Shown here piece after piece: positions 14,607 through 24,149 of a stretch of 64,000 bases of DNA. Source of the DNA: CAVQWH01 sp963718685. GTDB lineage: Bacteria; Patescibacteriota; Saccharimonadia; Saccharimonadales; Saccharimonadaceae. The position numbers and the translations under genes are program-made. How positions within the stretch are numbered: the stretch's first letter is position 1; each line of letters opens with the position of its first letter. The stretch is taken from the NCBI GenBank assembly GCA_963718685.1, contig OY970356.1, positions 1 to 64,000 on the forward strand. Reading direction: 5' to 3'. A model generated the notes under the pieces. The model had not been told where the DNA came from. It searched no databases and was given only the letters and a program-made list of their open reading frames with translations.

Positions 14607-14936
14607 ATGACGCACAAAATAAAGAGTTACTTTCCTCTCCCTGACTATTTGACTATCAAAAAATCTAAGCTACATGGCTTGGGTTTGTTCGCGACAAAAG
14701 ACATTTCTTCGGGCCAACATTTAGGCATAACCCACGTTCCAGACCAACGTTTTACCGATGGCTACATCCGCACGCCTTTAGGTGGATTTATCAACTACTC
14801 ATCTAAGCCTAGCTGTAATTTTTTTGAAAGTAAGGGTATGTGGGAACTAAAAACAGCCAGACCAATCAAAAGTGGCGAAGAGCTAACTGCGGAGTATGAG
14901 GAATATGACAAAGAGGTTTTAGCTGCTTACAACTAA
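14607..14936 (+). CDS. SET-domain protein (putative lysine methyltransferase)
   Basis: The 109-residue protein is a bare SET domain: SKLHGLGLFATKDISSGQHL at the start (about 20-39), GGFINYSSKPSC at 62-73 in place of the canonical NHS-C core, and RPIKSGEELTAEYEEY near the end, which contains the catalytic Tyr region. SET enzymes move a methyl group from S-adenosylmethionine to protein lysines. Bacterial ones are short and usually have one or few targets. TATTAT ends 6 bases before the ATG, giving a leaderless message. The substrate is unknown, and the altered core leaves activity open. Confidence 0.8.
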   Translation: MTHKIKSYFPLPDYLTIKKSKLHGLGLFATKDISSGQHLGITHVPDQRFTDGYIRTPLGGFINYSSKPSCNFFESKGMWELKTARPIKSGEELTAEYEEYDKEVLAAYN

Positions 14937-15041
14937 AAACTGCTTCATCTGTTATTTGGCATAATAATACTTTTGGTAATAAGGGGAGCTTTTGATAGTA
15001 TGTAAACAGTAGTAATATCTGATTGGTGAAGTAATTCAAAA

Positions 15042-18000
15042 ATGGACAAAGAGAGGGTAGTTTCTAATAAGTCTAATAGAAGAGTTTCTTCTGCTCTAAA
15101 AAAGTCTCTCAAAACTACTAAACACGTCTCTAAAAAAGCCCATCATCACTTAGCTAAAAGACCTCATAACTATCTTTCAAATAAATTCCCCAAGTATGCT
15201 AAGTGGCATCAACATAAGCATCACAGAAAAGTCCACTTTTCAATACTTGCCGCCTACGCCATAGCCGTAGGGCTTTTTGTTTTTTACTCTATAAACACAG
15301 CCTTTGCGCTGAGCACTTGGAGCCAGTCAGACTGGAGTGGTGGCGCAGCCACCGGAGCTGTCACCGGAACAGTAAATACCTATGAAAGCGCCAGCAATAT
15401 CAAAACTGATTCGGGCGCTTTATCCCTAGATGGAAGTGCAGATTATGCTGTTATAAAAGGAAGTACTTTAAGCACGGGCTCGACAAATCTTAACGTTACT
15501 ACGCCAACTGCTTTAAAATTTAACACCAGCCAGAGTTATAACACTAGCGATTTTTCTTATAGCTCTGGCTCGCCAACTAAACTGACGGTTCAAAAGAGTG
15601 GTAATTATTTTCTTTCATATACCCTAGCTGCCGCGAGTGATGGCGTAGACGATTCTGGAAACAGGAGTGGAGTAGCTTCATACGTTTATGTTAACGGCTC
15701 TAAAGCGGATGTAGGCGGCGGAAGAAGTGGTTATATTAGAAATTACACCGGCCATTTTGAATCCTCAAACCACTTAGGCATTATGCTAAATAATTTATCG
15801 GCTGGCGATGAAATTGAAGTTAAAGTGTCTAATATTACTAGTGACACTTCCCATACGATAACGGGTGATGCGACTCTTTATGCAGAATATCTTCCTTCCG
15901 GCGATACCATTTTTAGCGCCAACGGAACTCAAACGACTTCCGGCACTAACTTGAACTCAACCGAAGCAAATATGGACTGGGACCATACAACTGCTGACAC
16001 CGGCTTCACTCACACTAATAGCGATCCTAGCGTTACCTTAGACCAAGCCGGCTCTTATCTTGTTTCGGTTAATATACCGGTAAGTGCCACTGTCCAAAGG
16101 GCAAGTATTGAAGGGCGCGTGCTTCTTGATGGCAGCGAAGTTCATAGCGGCGAATTTCAGCAGGGTTATATTAGGGACACCAACGGTCATACCGACAGCT
16201 CTATCCACTGGTTTGGAGTGGTGCAATCTTCTTCGCCTAATCAGGTTCTTACTATTTCGGCTCAACAAAAAGCTGCCAGCGGCACAGTCACCGTAGGCGG
16301 CGAAAAGGCTACGCTATTTATTAAAAAGCTAAGCACAAGTGACCTTTATGTGGGTGAAGCCACGCAGGCTGGTGGAGCGTCAAACTGGAATCCAAACACT
16401 AAATCTACAGTTGATTGGGCAACCGATAATGCAATAGACACCAATACTTTTTCACATAGCACGTCGTCGAATAACCAAAATATAACGGTCCAAAAAAGCG
16501 GCGATTATCTTTTGTCGTTTGATGCCGGATTTAGTTCAACCGGTCAGCGCGTCAGCCCTAAGGTAACTGTACAGGTTAATGGAGTGAATGTTACTGGGGC
16601 GGAAGCAACAACTGGTTACATACGAGCTGCCAGTGGCCATAATGAGTCTTCTGACAATGTACTGGTTCCGCTGACAGGGCTTTCTGCCGGCGACGTGATA
16701 ACCGTCAGTGTTGAACAAGGAAGCGATCTTACTACTTCTACCAGTCTAACTGGTAGTGCGGCTCAGTTAATGATCCAAAGAGTGGGTTATCCTTCGTCTG
16801 GTACCTTAACTTCGAATGTTTTCAATGCGACTTATCCTTCTAACTGGAGCACGATTACTTATAACAAGGGCGGTAGCGGCACTGTTACGGTGAAAGTCCG
16901 AAGTGATAGTAATAGCGATATGAGTGGGGCTCCGTCTTGGAGTTCTTGCGATCCAATATCTTCGGGGACGATATTGGCGAACAATAACTGTGTTTCGGAC
17001 GAAGATCAGTACTTGCAGTATCAAGTGACTTTACAACCCAGTGGAGTAAGTACGCCAACGCTTAGTAGTATTTCATTTAGTTACACAGCCAGTGACTATA
17101 CTCCGCCCGATACTAACGCATCGAACTTGGAGATGTATAAGAGCAGCGGGGGCGATAGTGTTGCTAGCAATGGCTGGACAAACGCTAGTCAGCCATACTT
17201 TAGCTGGGATGCAGGTTCTGATGCCTCAACCAACAGCTCAGGCGTTAAAGGCTATTGTCTTTATCTTGGGCAGGATGATACAGCCGATCCTGTTACTACC
17301 AAAGGCTTATTAGGAACAAGCCCGGTTAACACGGACGGCGCTTGTCAGTTTGCAGTTTCTAATGACCATATAGATTTAAGTACCAGCGGATATATTGGCA
17401 CAGCTCTAACCTCTTTGGATTCACCTTATTACCTAAACGTTAAGATTATCGACAACGCTAATAACGTTTACACTGGTTCACCAGCACAATTCCACTTTAG
17501 GTTTGATAACACCGAGCCTACTAATCCAGCATTTATAACTGCTCCTTCCCAGTTTGTTTCTTCAAAAGATGTCACGCTGAGCTGGGAGACTAGTGGCGGC
17601 AGTGCGGCTTCGGATGCCAATTCCGGCCTGGCAGGTCTGCAATATCGCATTGACAACAGCGGAACTTGGTATGGCGACAGCCACAGCGGCAGTGAAGATG
17701 CGACCGACTTGCTAGCTAATGACGGGTCTTATACCATGGCGGATCCGCCTGACTTCGATAACCTGCAGGAAGGTAACAATATTATTTATTTCCGAACATG
17801 GGATAACGCGGGCAATGTTTCTACTGCAAACGTTACGACTGCCGTTAAACTCAACACTTCTTCGCCTAGTTCGCCACAAAACATTTCAGCAACCCCCTCT
17901 ACGAACACGACTAACTCGTTTGCATTTTCTTGGCTAAAGCCAGCCAGTTATACAGGCTCGGCCTCTAATTTGACGTATTGCTATACATTTAATTCCGTGC

Positions 18001-19679
18001 CAACGGCAAATAATTGCACGTATACAGACGCTGGCGTAACTTCACTGCCAGCCGGGGCCTATGCTACTCAGCCAGGGGAAAACACAATTTACGTAGTAGC
18101 CAAAGACGAAGCGGGTAACGTAAACTATGCCACCGCATCCTCAGAGACATTTACTGCTAACACTTCGGCTCCGGGCATACCGCTCAATATGGAGATTGCT
18201 GATGTGTCTACTAAATCGACCAAGAGCTGGAAATTGGCTTTATCGTGGAATGCGCCAAATGACGTTGGAGCCGGTGTATCGACATACAGGGTGTATCGTT
18301 CTACTGATAATTCTAGTTATTCTCAAGTTGCAAGCAGTTCTGGCAGCAGTATAGTTGATACGAACCTTAGTCAAACTACTTATTATTACAAAGTCAGAGC
18401 TTGTGATTCTGCCAATAACTGCGGTGCGTACTCGTCAGTTGTTTCCAAACTTCCAACAGGAAGATTTACTAGCCCGGCAAGCCTTGTGGTACAGCCATCG
18501 GTCAGTAATATATCAACCCGAAAAACTACTATCACTTGGGCTACTGATCGAGATAGCGATTCAAAGATAGCGTTCGGCACGCAATCTGGCGTATATAACA
18601 ATGAGGAAGTTAGCAACTCTACCCAGACGACTAATCATACAGTTAATCTAACTAACTTATCTCCGGGAACCACTTATTACTATAAAGCCAAATGGACAGA
18701 TGGGGATGGCAACACCGGCACTTCAAGTGAGCATACTTTCACAACTCTGCCACCACCTACTGTAAAAGACGTTTCGGTTAATGGAATTAGCTTGACCAGC
18801 GCTAATATTAGGTTCACTTCTAAAGATGCTGTTCAAGTTAAGATATACTATGGCAAGAGTGAGGGTTTTGGCGGCCTCAAGACCATTAATACGTCTTCTA
18901 GCGAGTCAGCCTACACCAAAGAGCTGCAAGGCCTGGACGATGGAGCCAAGTACTTCTTTAAGGTGGATCCGATTGATTCTGACGGCAATGAATATGACGG
19001 CACAGTACTGAACTTTGAAACACCGCCGCGACCGCGTGTTAGTAACTTGCGCTTCCAGCCTGTCAAAGATCAACCTACCAGCACCCAAAAAATCACCTGG
19101 ACTACTAACGTGCCCTCTGACTCGCTCATACGTTATGGCGTTCAAGGGCGGGCAAGTGATGAAATAGTTTCTTCAAAAGTTACCACTGATCACGCGATTA
19201 CCATATCTGGCCTTCAAGACGATAGTGAGTATGTGCTTGTTGCGGAGTCTCGCGATACGGGTGGTAACTTAGCCGTATCTGACCAACAGGTTTTCCATAC
19301 CGACTTAGACACGCGACCACCAAAGATAAGTGATGTGGTTACGGAAACGAATATTCGTGGTAGCGGCGCAGAAGCCAGAGGGCAGATTGTAGTTTCATGG
19401 AAAACTGATGAACCGGCGACTTCGCAAGTGGCATTTGGCGAAGGTTCCAGCGGCAACACTTATAACAGTAAGACATCTGAAGACAATAAACTTACTAAAG
19501 AACACTTAGTGATTGTCAGCGACCTTTCGACTTCACAGGTTTATCACTTGAAACCGATTTCCAAAGATAAAGCTGGTAACGAAGGCTCTGGGAAAGACAG
19601 GTCTGCAATAATCGGCCGGGCCAGTGACGGGGTACTGGATATTATAATTAATACCATAAGAAACATGTTTGGTGTATAA
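15042..19679 (+). CDS. Giant membrane-anchored surface protein with C1q-like and fibronectin type III domains
   Basis: 1545 residues. Residues 1-66 are strongly basic and His/Lys-rich, presumably cytoplasmic; 67-90 is a signal-anchor (ILAAYAIAVGLFVFYSINTA). Three homologous domains of about 150 residues follow (about 126-285, 287-432 and 433-578). Each contains a GYIR block followed by GH and a D/E-S-S turn, resembling C1q/TNF-like jelly-roll modules. The middle (about 600-1070) carries Ig-like or bacterial adhesin-type modules with repeated DNA-GNV turns. From about 1080 to 1500 lie four to five fibronectin type III domains with LSPGTTYYYKAK-type motifs. The C-terminus is short and amphipathic. 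The role is likely attachment to a host or surface. The ABC transporter genes follow 9 bases later. The start has only a weak GGTGA behind it. Confidence 0.82.
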   Translation: MDKERVVSNKSNRRVSSALKKSLKTTKHVSKKAHHHLAKRPHNYLSNKFPKYAKWHQHKHHRKVHFSILAAYAIAVGLFVFYSINTAFALSTWSQSDWSGGAATGAVTGTVNTYESASNIKTDSGALSLDGSADYAVIKGSTLSTGSTNLNVTTPTALKFNTSQSYNTSDFSYSSGSPTKLTVQKSGNYFLSYTLAAASDGVDDSGNRSGVASYVYVNGSKADVGGGRSGYIRNYTGHFESSNHLGIMLNNLSAGDEIEVKVSNITSDTSHTITGDATLYAEYLPSGDTIFSANGTQTTSGTNLNSTEANMDWDHTTADTGFTHTNSDPSVTLDQAGSYLVSVNIPVSATVQRASIEGRVLLDGSEVHSGEFQQGYIRDTNGHTDSSIHWFGVVQSSSPNQVLTISAQQKAASGTVTVGGEKATLFIKKLSTSDLYVGEATQAGGASNWNPNTKSTVDWATDNAIDTNTFSHSTSSNNQNITVQKSGDYLLSFDAGFSSTGQRVSPKVTVQVNGVNVTGAEATTGYIRAASGHNESSDNVLVPLTGLSAGDVITVSVEQGSDLTTSTSLTGSAAQLMIQRVGYPSSGTLTSNVFNATYPSNWSTITYNKGGSGTVTVKVRSDSNSDMSGAPSWSSCDPISSGTILANNNCVSDEDQYLQYQVTLQPSGVSTPTLSSISFSYTASDYTPPDTNASNLEMYKSSGGDSVASNGWTNASQPYFSWDAGSDASTNSSGVKGYCLYLGQDDTADPVTTKGLLGTSPVNTDGACQFAVSNDHIDLSTSGYIGTALTSLDSPYYLNVKIIDNANNVYTGSPAQFHFRFDNTEPTNPAFITAPSQFVSSKDVTLSWETSGGSAASDANSGLAGLQYRIDNSGTWYGDSHSGSEDATDLLANDGSYTMADPPDFDNLQEGNNIIYFRTWDNAGNVSTANVTTAVKLNTSSPSSPQNISATPSTNTTNSFAFSWLKPASYTGSASNLTYCYTFNSVPTANNCTYTDAGVTSLPAGAYATQPGENTIYVVAKDEAGNVNYATASSETFTANTSAPGIPLNMEIADVSTKSTKSWKLALSWNAPNDVGAGVSTYRVYRSTDNSSYSQVASSSGSSIVDTNLSQTTYYYKVRACDSANNCGAYSSVVSKLPTGRFTSPASLVVQPSVSNISTRKTTITWATDRDSDSKIAFGTQSGVYNNEEVSNSTQTTNHTVNLTNLSPGTTYYYKAKWTDGDGNTGTSSEHTFTTLPPPTVKDVSVNGISLTSANIRFTSKDAVQVKIYYGKSEGFGGLKTINTSSSESAYTKELQGLDDGAKYFFKVDPIDSDGNEYDGTVLNFETPPRPRVSNLRFQPVKDQPTSTQKITWTTNVPSDSLIRYGVQGRASDEIVSSKVTTDHAITISGLQDDSEYVLVAESRDTGGNLAVSDQQVFHTDLDTRPPKISDVVTETNIRGSGAEARGQIVVSWKTDEPATSQVAFGEGSSGNTYNSKTSEDNKLTKEHLVIVSDLSTSQVYHLKPISKDKAGNEGSGKDRSAIIGRASDGVLDIIINTIRNMFGV

Positions 19680-19688
19680 AGGGTAGAT

Positions 19689-20471
19689 ATGGGTGGAGCA
19701 TTAATACAAACAAAGAAAGTTAACCAAGAGTTTAAAATTGGAGATAATAACCTCCACGTTTTACACGACGTAACGATTTCAATACCGGAAAACTCGTTTA
19801 CTATAATTTACGGATCTTCAGGTAGCGGTAAATCTACCCTGCTTAACTTACTAATAGGCCTACAGAGACCTAGCGATGGCCAAATTTTATATCGTGGTAA
19901 AGACCTTTATCAGTATTCGTCTGATCAGTTAGCTCAGCATCGTGCCAGCGAGTTTGGAATGGTGTTCCAAACTAACTATTGGGTGAAGAGTCTGACCGTT
20001 TTAGAGAATGTTGCCTTACCTTTATATTTCTTAGGACAGGTTCGTGCTGAAGCTAATAAACGAGCCATGAAAGCTCTGGAGATGTTGAATATGGCAAAAC
20101 ATGCGCACAAGCTCCCTACTTTACTGTCTGGCGGTGAGCAACAGCGTGTGTCGATGGCCAGAACATTGGTGCGTAGTCCGAAGTTGATTGTGGCTGACGA
20201 ACCGACTGGCAACTTAGACACCGCAACTGGCGACCAAATCATGCAGTTGCTGAGAAAGTGTCAATCAGAGCTGAAACAAACGATTATATTGGTAACGCAC
20301 GAGCTGGAATATCTTCCGTTAGGCGATCATTTATTCCATATACAAGATGGCACAGTTACCGCATTGCAAGGCAAAGATATTAGAAGAACAACTAACGAAC
20401 TGCTTAATGGCCAGAAAGATCGAATAGATAAACTAATGAGGACAAGAAATGAAACTGCCAAGATTCAGTAG
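19689..20471 (+). CDS. MacB/LolD-type ABC transporter ATPase
   Basis: A complete nucleotide-binding domain: Walker A GSSGSGKST, Q-loop in FQTNYWVKSLTV, signature LSGGEQQR, Walker B LIVADEPTGNLD and switch His in LVTHE. The LSGGEQQR and DEPTGNLD forms are those of the MacB/LolD/FtsE family, which drives mechanotransmission rather than substrate passage through the membrane. A weak ribosome site (AAAGGG) precedes the ATG, 9 bases after the giant surface protein, so the three genes are probably one operon. The 3' end overlaps the permease gene by 23 bases. Confidence 0.93.
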   Translation: MGGALIQTKKVNQEFKIGDNNLHVLHDVTISIPENSFTIIYGSSGSGKSTLLNLLIGLQRPSDGQILYRGKDLYQYSSDQLAQHRASEFGMVFQTNYWVKSLTVLENVALPLYFLGQVRAEANKRAMKALEMLNMAKHAHKLPTLLSGGEQQRVSMARTLVRSPKLIVADEPTGNLDTATGDQIMQLLRKCQSELKQTIILVTHELEYLPLGDHLFHIQDGTVTALQGKDIRRTTNELLNGQKDRIDKLMRTRNETAKIQ

Positions 20472-21660
20472 CAAAAACATTCGTTACGACACCTTGCTGC
20501 ACATGTCTATTCGTAACCTTAGTTTTAAGAAGTTTCGTTCAGGGCTGACCATATTGGGAGTTGTAATAGGCATTGGTTCGGTCTTTTTGCTTTTGTCATT
20601 CGGGCTGGGGTTGCAGGAACTGGTTCAGAGACAAATCATTGGCTCTGAATCAATCAAAACTATAGATGTATCTTCTGCCCACTCTTCAGTCGTTAAGTTA
20701 AATGAAGCTTCCATCCGGCGGTTTAAAGACTTTTCTAGCGTTCAAGATGTAGCTAAGACATTCTCGCGCGCTGGTAAAATCAGTTATAAAAATGCCGTAG
20801 TTGATTCGGTCGTGTTTGGCGCTGACACTTCGTTTGTAAAGCTAAGCAATCTTAAGCTTGTGGCTGGCAAAGAACTGCAGCCGGACAATACTAAAGAGGT
20901 ACTTTTGAATACCTCGTTGCTCAGTAGTATGGGTATTAAAAAACCCAGTCAGGCTGTGGGGCAAAGTATACAGCTGAGTATACCTCAAATAACCGAGCAA
21001 GACCCTAAGTTTGACCACACTTTTAAGGTAGTTGGAATTATAGATTCCGGTAGTGGTGCAGAAGTATTCACCAGCGACAAAACCTTCAGCTTAGCTGGAT
21101 TCAAAGAGTATAACCAGGCAAAACTTGTCGTAGATCAAGAAACGCATATTCCTAAAGTCAGAACCCAAGTAGAAGCGCTTGGCTTTGATACTACCTCACC
21201 GGTGGACACATTAAATCAAGTCAACCAGGTATTTAAATTCTTTAACTTTATATTACTTGGCTTTGGCGGCATCGGTATGATTATTGCTATCGTTGGTATG
21301 TTGAACACACTCACGATTTCTCTCTTAGAGCGAACTCAAGAAATTGGCTTGATGGTATCTCTTGGGGCTCGCAAGCAGGACATGAAGAAGTTATTTATTA
21401 CAGAGTCACTTGTAATGTCTATGATTGGAGGAATAATTGGAATGCTTGGGGCAACTCTCCTTGGTTTTGTAGTGGATGCCTTCTTAAATCAGTTAGCTCA
21501 TTCAAGAGGCGTTGCGCAAAGTTTCTCTGTATTTGCCACTCCTTTATGGTTGGTTGCGATTATCCTTGCGTTTGTCACATTGGTTGGCTTTGCAGTGGTT
21601 TATATTCCAGCTAGGCGGGCTTCAAAAATCAATCCGATTGACGCCTTGCGCCACGAGTAA
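20449..21660 (+). CDS. MacB-like ABC transporter permease (FtsX/MacB fold)
   Basis: 403 residues with the MacB/FtsX layout. There is one N-terminal helix after a short amphipathic start (RSGLTILGVVIGIGSVFLLL, about 29-50), a large extracytoplasmic domain of about 200 residues (55-250) and three C-terminal helices (about 270-300, 325-350 and 360-385). It ends with the conserved PARRASKINPIDALRHE motif that contacts the ATPase. No MacA-like adaptor or TolC-like channel gene is nearby. With a monoderm envelope the pair probably acts on a membrane-bound or extracellular substrate. Its neighbour suggests the giant surface protein, which is inference. Confidence 0.9.
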   Translation: MKLPRFSSKNIRYDTLLHMSIRNLSFKKFRSGLTILGVVIGIGSVFLLLSFGLGLQELVQRQIIGSESIKTIDVSSAHSSVVKLNEASIRRFKDFSSVQDVAKTFSRAGKISYKNAVVDSVVFGADTSFVKLSNLKLVAGKELQPDNTKEVLLNTSLLSSMGIKKPSQAVGQSIQLSIPQITEQDPKFDHTFKVVGIIDSGSGAEVFTSDKTFSLAGFKEYNQAKLVVDQETHIPKVRTQVEALGFDTTSPVDTLNQVNQVFKFFNFILLGFGGIGMIIAIVGMLNTLTISLLERTQEIGLMVSLGARKQDMKKLFITESLVMSMIGGIIGMLGATLLGFVVDAFLNQLAHSRGVAQSFSVFATPLWLVAIILAFVTLVGFAVVYIPARRASKINPIDALRHE

Positions 21661-21738
21661 GCCAGCCCATAATTAGCCTGCTTGATTTAGTATGTGATAA
21701 TAGTAAGTAGAGTAATCATAAACAAAAAGGAGGCGATT

Positions 21739-21987
21739 ATGAAACTCAATCCTAAACAACTGGCAATAGCCGGCGGTATTGTCTGGGGCGCATATGTTCT
21801 GCTAGCCGGCTGGGCAGCAGCTATCGGTTGGGGGAATCATGCGCTAGTCAATGCTCTAGCCGGTTTATATATAGGTTATAAAGCAACATTTTGGGGTAGC
21901 GTAATCGGCGGTCTTTGGGCAATAGTGGATGGAGTTATAGCAGGTTACCTAATAGCTTATCTTTACAATTGGTCCAAAGGTAAATAG
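21739..21987 (+). CDS. Holin-like small membrane protein
   Basis: Start at 21739 is set by AAAGGAGG 5 bases upstream; the longer frame from 21694 has none. The 82-residue product has two to three hydrophobic helices with many Gly and Ala (IAGGIVWGAYVLLAGWAAAI) and the IGGLWAIVDGVIAGYLIAYL end. It matches small proteins annotated as bacteriophage holin family but found in many bacterial chromosomes without phage. No endolysin is nearby, so a lysis role is not supported. It may simply be a small envelope protein. Confidence 0.6.
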   Translation: MKLNPKQLAIAGGIVWGAYVLLAGWAAAIGWGNHALVNALAGLYIGYKATFWGSVIGGLWAIVDGVIAGYLIAYLYNWSKGK

Positions 21988-22006
21988 CAGTAAGTTTTAA
22001 TCTAGT

Positions 22007-23140
22007 TTAAAGCGCGTGCGCTCGCCTATCCGAAGGCAGTGGTTGTGGCCCAATAGGCCTTTGATTTGAGTTATTTCTAGTTTGGGAGTGGCCATTTTGG
22101 GTGGTAATTGGTTCACCGTGGTAACAGCCTACAGTGTAAGGATATTCTAATGTAGCGTCGTAGTGGTAGATTTTAGTCTTTTTGCCGTTCCACATTACCG
22201 TGCTGGTGCGCCCGTGACAAACATCTAGGTCGGAATTGGTGGGTAAGCTACCTTTAGAATCTCTTTCAACGTAGATGCCGTAACCATCTATTGCATAGCC
22301 AACTAAAGTTGAGCTGCTTTTAGCCCTGGATCTAATGCAAGAAGGCACGTTATGGTAGTGGTATTCTTCTTGCCCGTCTGGGTGTCCATTGCACTTATCT
22401 TGAGTTTCGTGAGCTACGGCGTCTCGGCCAGCTGCGTCTAAACCGTTGAATAATAATACTCCGTCACTGAGTACACCGATTGCACCCAAACCCGTGCAAC
22501 TTGGCTGCGCGGCTTTAGTGGGGCTCCCCGGCAGTTTATAAGTTACGCTTTGTGTGCCTATATGATTGGGGTTGCTATCATATTGAAAAGCAGGGTCGGT
22601 TGAAGCGATTGGGAAGGTACCGGTTGGGTAACCTTCAGGCAAGTCGTTTGTAGTTAGTGTTCTAGTTCCGTCTTTTACTATCATTGTGTACTGAGCCTTT
22701 GGCCAGTAGACCGAACCTTGAACGGCCACTTTGGTTTTTAAGTTCCAAGTCTTTTTAGCAGAGTTAATCCACGGGCCCGCATGCTCAGCTCCTCCGCCGC
22801 GAAAACTGGTTGTGCAGGAATAGACGTAACCCTTGCGGGGGCTAGTGCTAACATTGCCGTCGCCCAAAGGCAATTTTGAAGAATTTATGGATTTAGACCA
22901 AGAATTACTAATGGCCACTGGATTTTCTGATTTACTCACTTTGGAGTTATTATTTGACGCTCCGGTAGAGCTTTTAGATTGAGAGCTGTTGTCGCTAGAT
23001 TTTTTGCCTGTAGTTAAAAACAAGACCGCGGCGGCAGTTATCATCACTAACAATATGATAATGACTAGCCAGTAACTTTTCCAAAAAGATTTTTTATCAG
23101 TAGAAGTATTAGTAGGCACTGGTTTTTCTTCAGGCTCCAT
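22007..23140 (-). CDS. Membrane-anchored YHYH-domain protein
   Basis: Start at 23140 is preferred because TATATT on the minus strand ends exactly 6 bases before this ATG; an upstream in-frame start lies inside the promoter. Residues about 22-43 form an anchor helix (YWLVIIILLVMITAAAVLFL), followed by a Ser/Lys/Asn linker. The rest is a YHYH domain: GHPDGQEEYHYHNVPSC, a second VCHGRTSTVMW segment and KIYHYDATLEYPYTVGCYHG. The conserved His and Cys pattern suggests metal binding or a disulfide-stabilised fold outside the cell. The biochemistry of YHYH proteins is not established. It is a single-gene unit. Confidence 0.82.
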   Translation of the reverse strand: MEPEEKPVPTNTSTDKKSFWKSYWLVIIILLVMITAAAVLFLTTGKKSSDNSSQSKSSTGASNNNSKVSKSENPVAISNSWSKSINSSKLPLGDGNVSTSPRKGYVYSCTTSFRGGGAEHAGPWINSAKKTWNLKTKVAVQGSVYWPKAQYTMIVKDGTRTLTTNDLPEGYPTGTFPIASTDPAFQYDSNPNHIGTQSVTYKLPGSPTKAAQPSCTGLGAIGVLSDGVLLFNGLDAAGRDAVAHETQDKCNGHPDGQEEYHYHNVPSCIRSRAKSSSTLVGYAIDGYGIYVERDSKGSLPTNSDLDVCHGRTSTVMWNGKKTKIYHYDATLEYPYTVGCYHGEPITTQNGHSQTRNNSNQRPIGPQPLPSDRRAHAL

Positions 23141-23210
23141 AAGTGTAATATACCACACAGTATCTAATAATAAGTAAGCATTAGCGTTGAGCTAGCGTAT
23201 AATATCTAAC

Positions 23211-24149
23211 ATGTACAAACTGAGACGGTTCTTGCCTGCTTTGGTCAGTGTATTGTTACTGTTGGTTTTGGTTTTTTATGCACCGTGGCCCAAAGTATTT
23301 AAAACCTTTACCAATCTTCACCCTTCTATAGTAATTTTACTAATTGTCCTAAGCCTGGCTTATTACTTGGTTAAAATTATAAGATTTTGGTTTTTGTTAA
23401 GAGCTATCAAAATAAATAAACCTTTTTGGGCGATAGCTCTTAGCTACATGAGTGCTCAGCCGGTTACTTTACTCCCGGGGGGAGAAATTTACCGCTCAAA
23501 GACTCTGGAGCAATTTACCGGCGTGCCTATGAAGAAGTCTATCTCACAATTTACTACCCAAGGCGTACTGGAGGGTTTAGCCATGGCGATAGTTTCTTTT
23601 GTCACGGCCATGGCTTCCAATGAACTAAGGCTGCCATTTTTAATAGCAGCTCTGGTAGTACTGATAGCGTTTTTCTTTGCCCAAAGAGGGGGTTTAGCAC
23701 ATCTGTATAAGCCTCTAAATAAACTGCCTTTTGTGAGCGTTAGCCAAAAAGCCATTAACGATTTCAGTAAAGCCAATCAAAAGATACTAGCTAGAAAGCG
23801 ATTGCCGTTACTATTAGTTCTGTCGGTGGCTGGTGAGTTGTTTGGAGTAGCAATTGCTTATGTAGCTATCGTAGGAGTAAGTGGCCAAGCAGAAGTTTCT
23901 CAGGCAGTTTTGCTATATGTCATACCGATGATTACAAGCTTCATTTCGCTCTTACCCGCTGGGCTAGGGGTAGCTGAACATAGCGGTGTAGTAGTCTTGG
24001 CGCTTGATGGCGCAAGCACTGCCGTAGCCGTAGCCGCTACTTTAGTTATGAGGATAACAATAGTTGGATTTGGCGTAATTTATGGCGTATTAGTAAATGG
24101 TTTTAGTAAGTTCCTAAAGGCAAAAACTACTAAACTACGTAGACCCTAG
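23211..24149 (+). CDS. LPG-synthase-TM-like flippase family membrane protein (UPF0104)
   Basis: 312 residues with about eight hydrophobic helices and the family motifs: LPGGEIYRSKTLEQFTG (about 85-101), equivalent to the conserved P-G-E/R region, and LLPAGLGVAEHSGVVVLAL (about 247-265). These belong to the transmembrane part of lysylphosphatidylglycerol synthase and AglD-like proteins, thought to flip lipids or serve lipid-linked glycan steps. The cytosolic aminoacyl-transfer domain of MprF is absent. TATAAT ends 7 bases before the ATG, giving a leaderless message. The 3' end overlaps the convergent gene by 4 bases. Confidence 0.82.
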   Translation: MYKLRRFLPALVSVLLLLVLVFYAPWPKVFKTFTNLHPSIVILLIVLSLAYYLVKIIRFWFLLRAIKINKPFWAIALSYMSAQPVTLLPGGEIYRSKTLEQFTGVPMKKSISQFTTQGVLEGLAMAIVSFVTAMASNELRLPFLIAALVVLIAFFFAQRGGLAHLYKPLNKLPFVSVSQKAINDFSKANQKILARKRLPLLLVLSVAGELFGVAIAYVAIVGVSGQAEVSQAVLLYVIPMITSFISLLPAGLGVAEHSGVVVLALDGASTAVAVAATLVMRITIVGFGVIYGVLVNGFSKFLKAKTTKLRRP

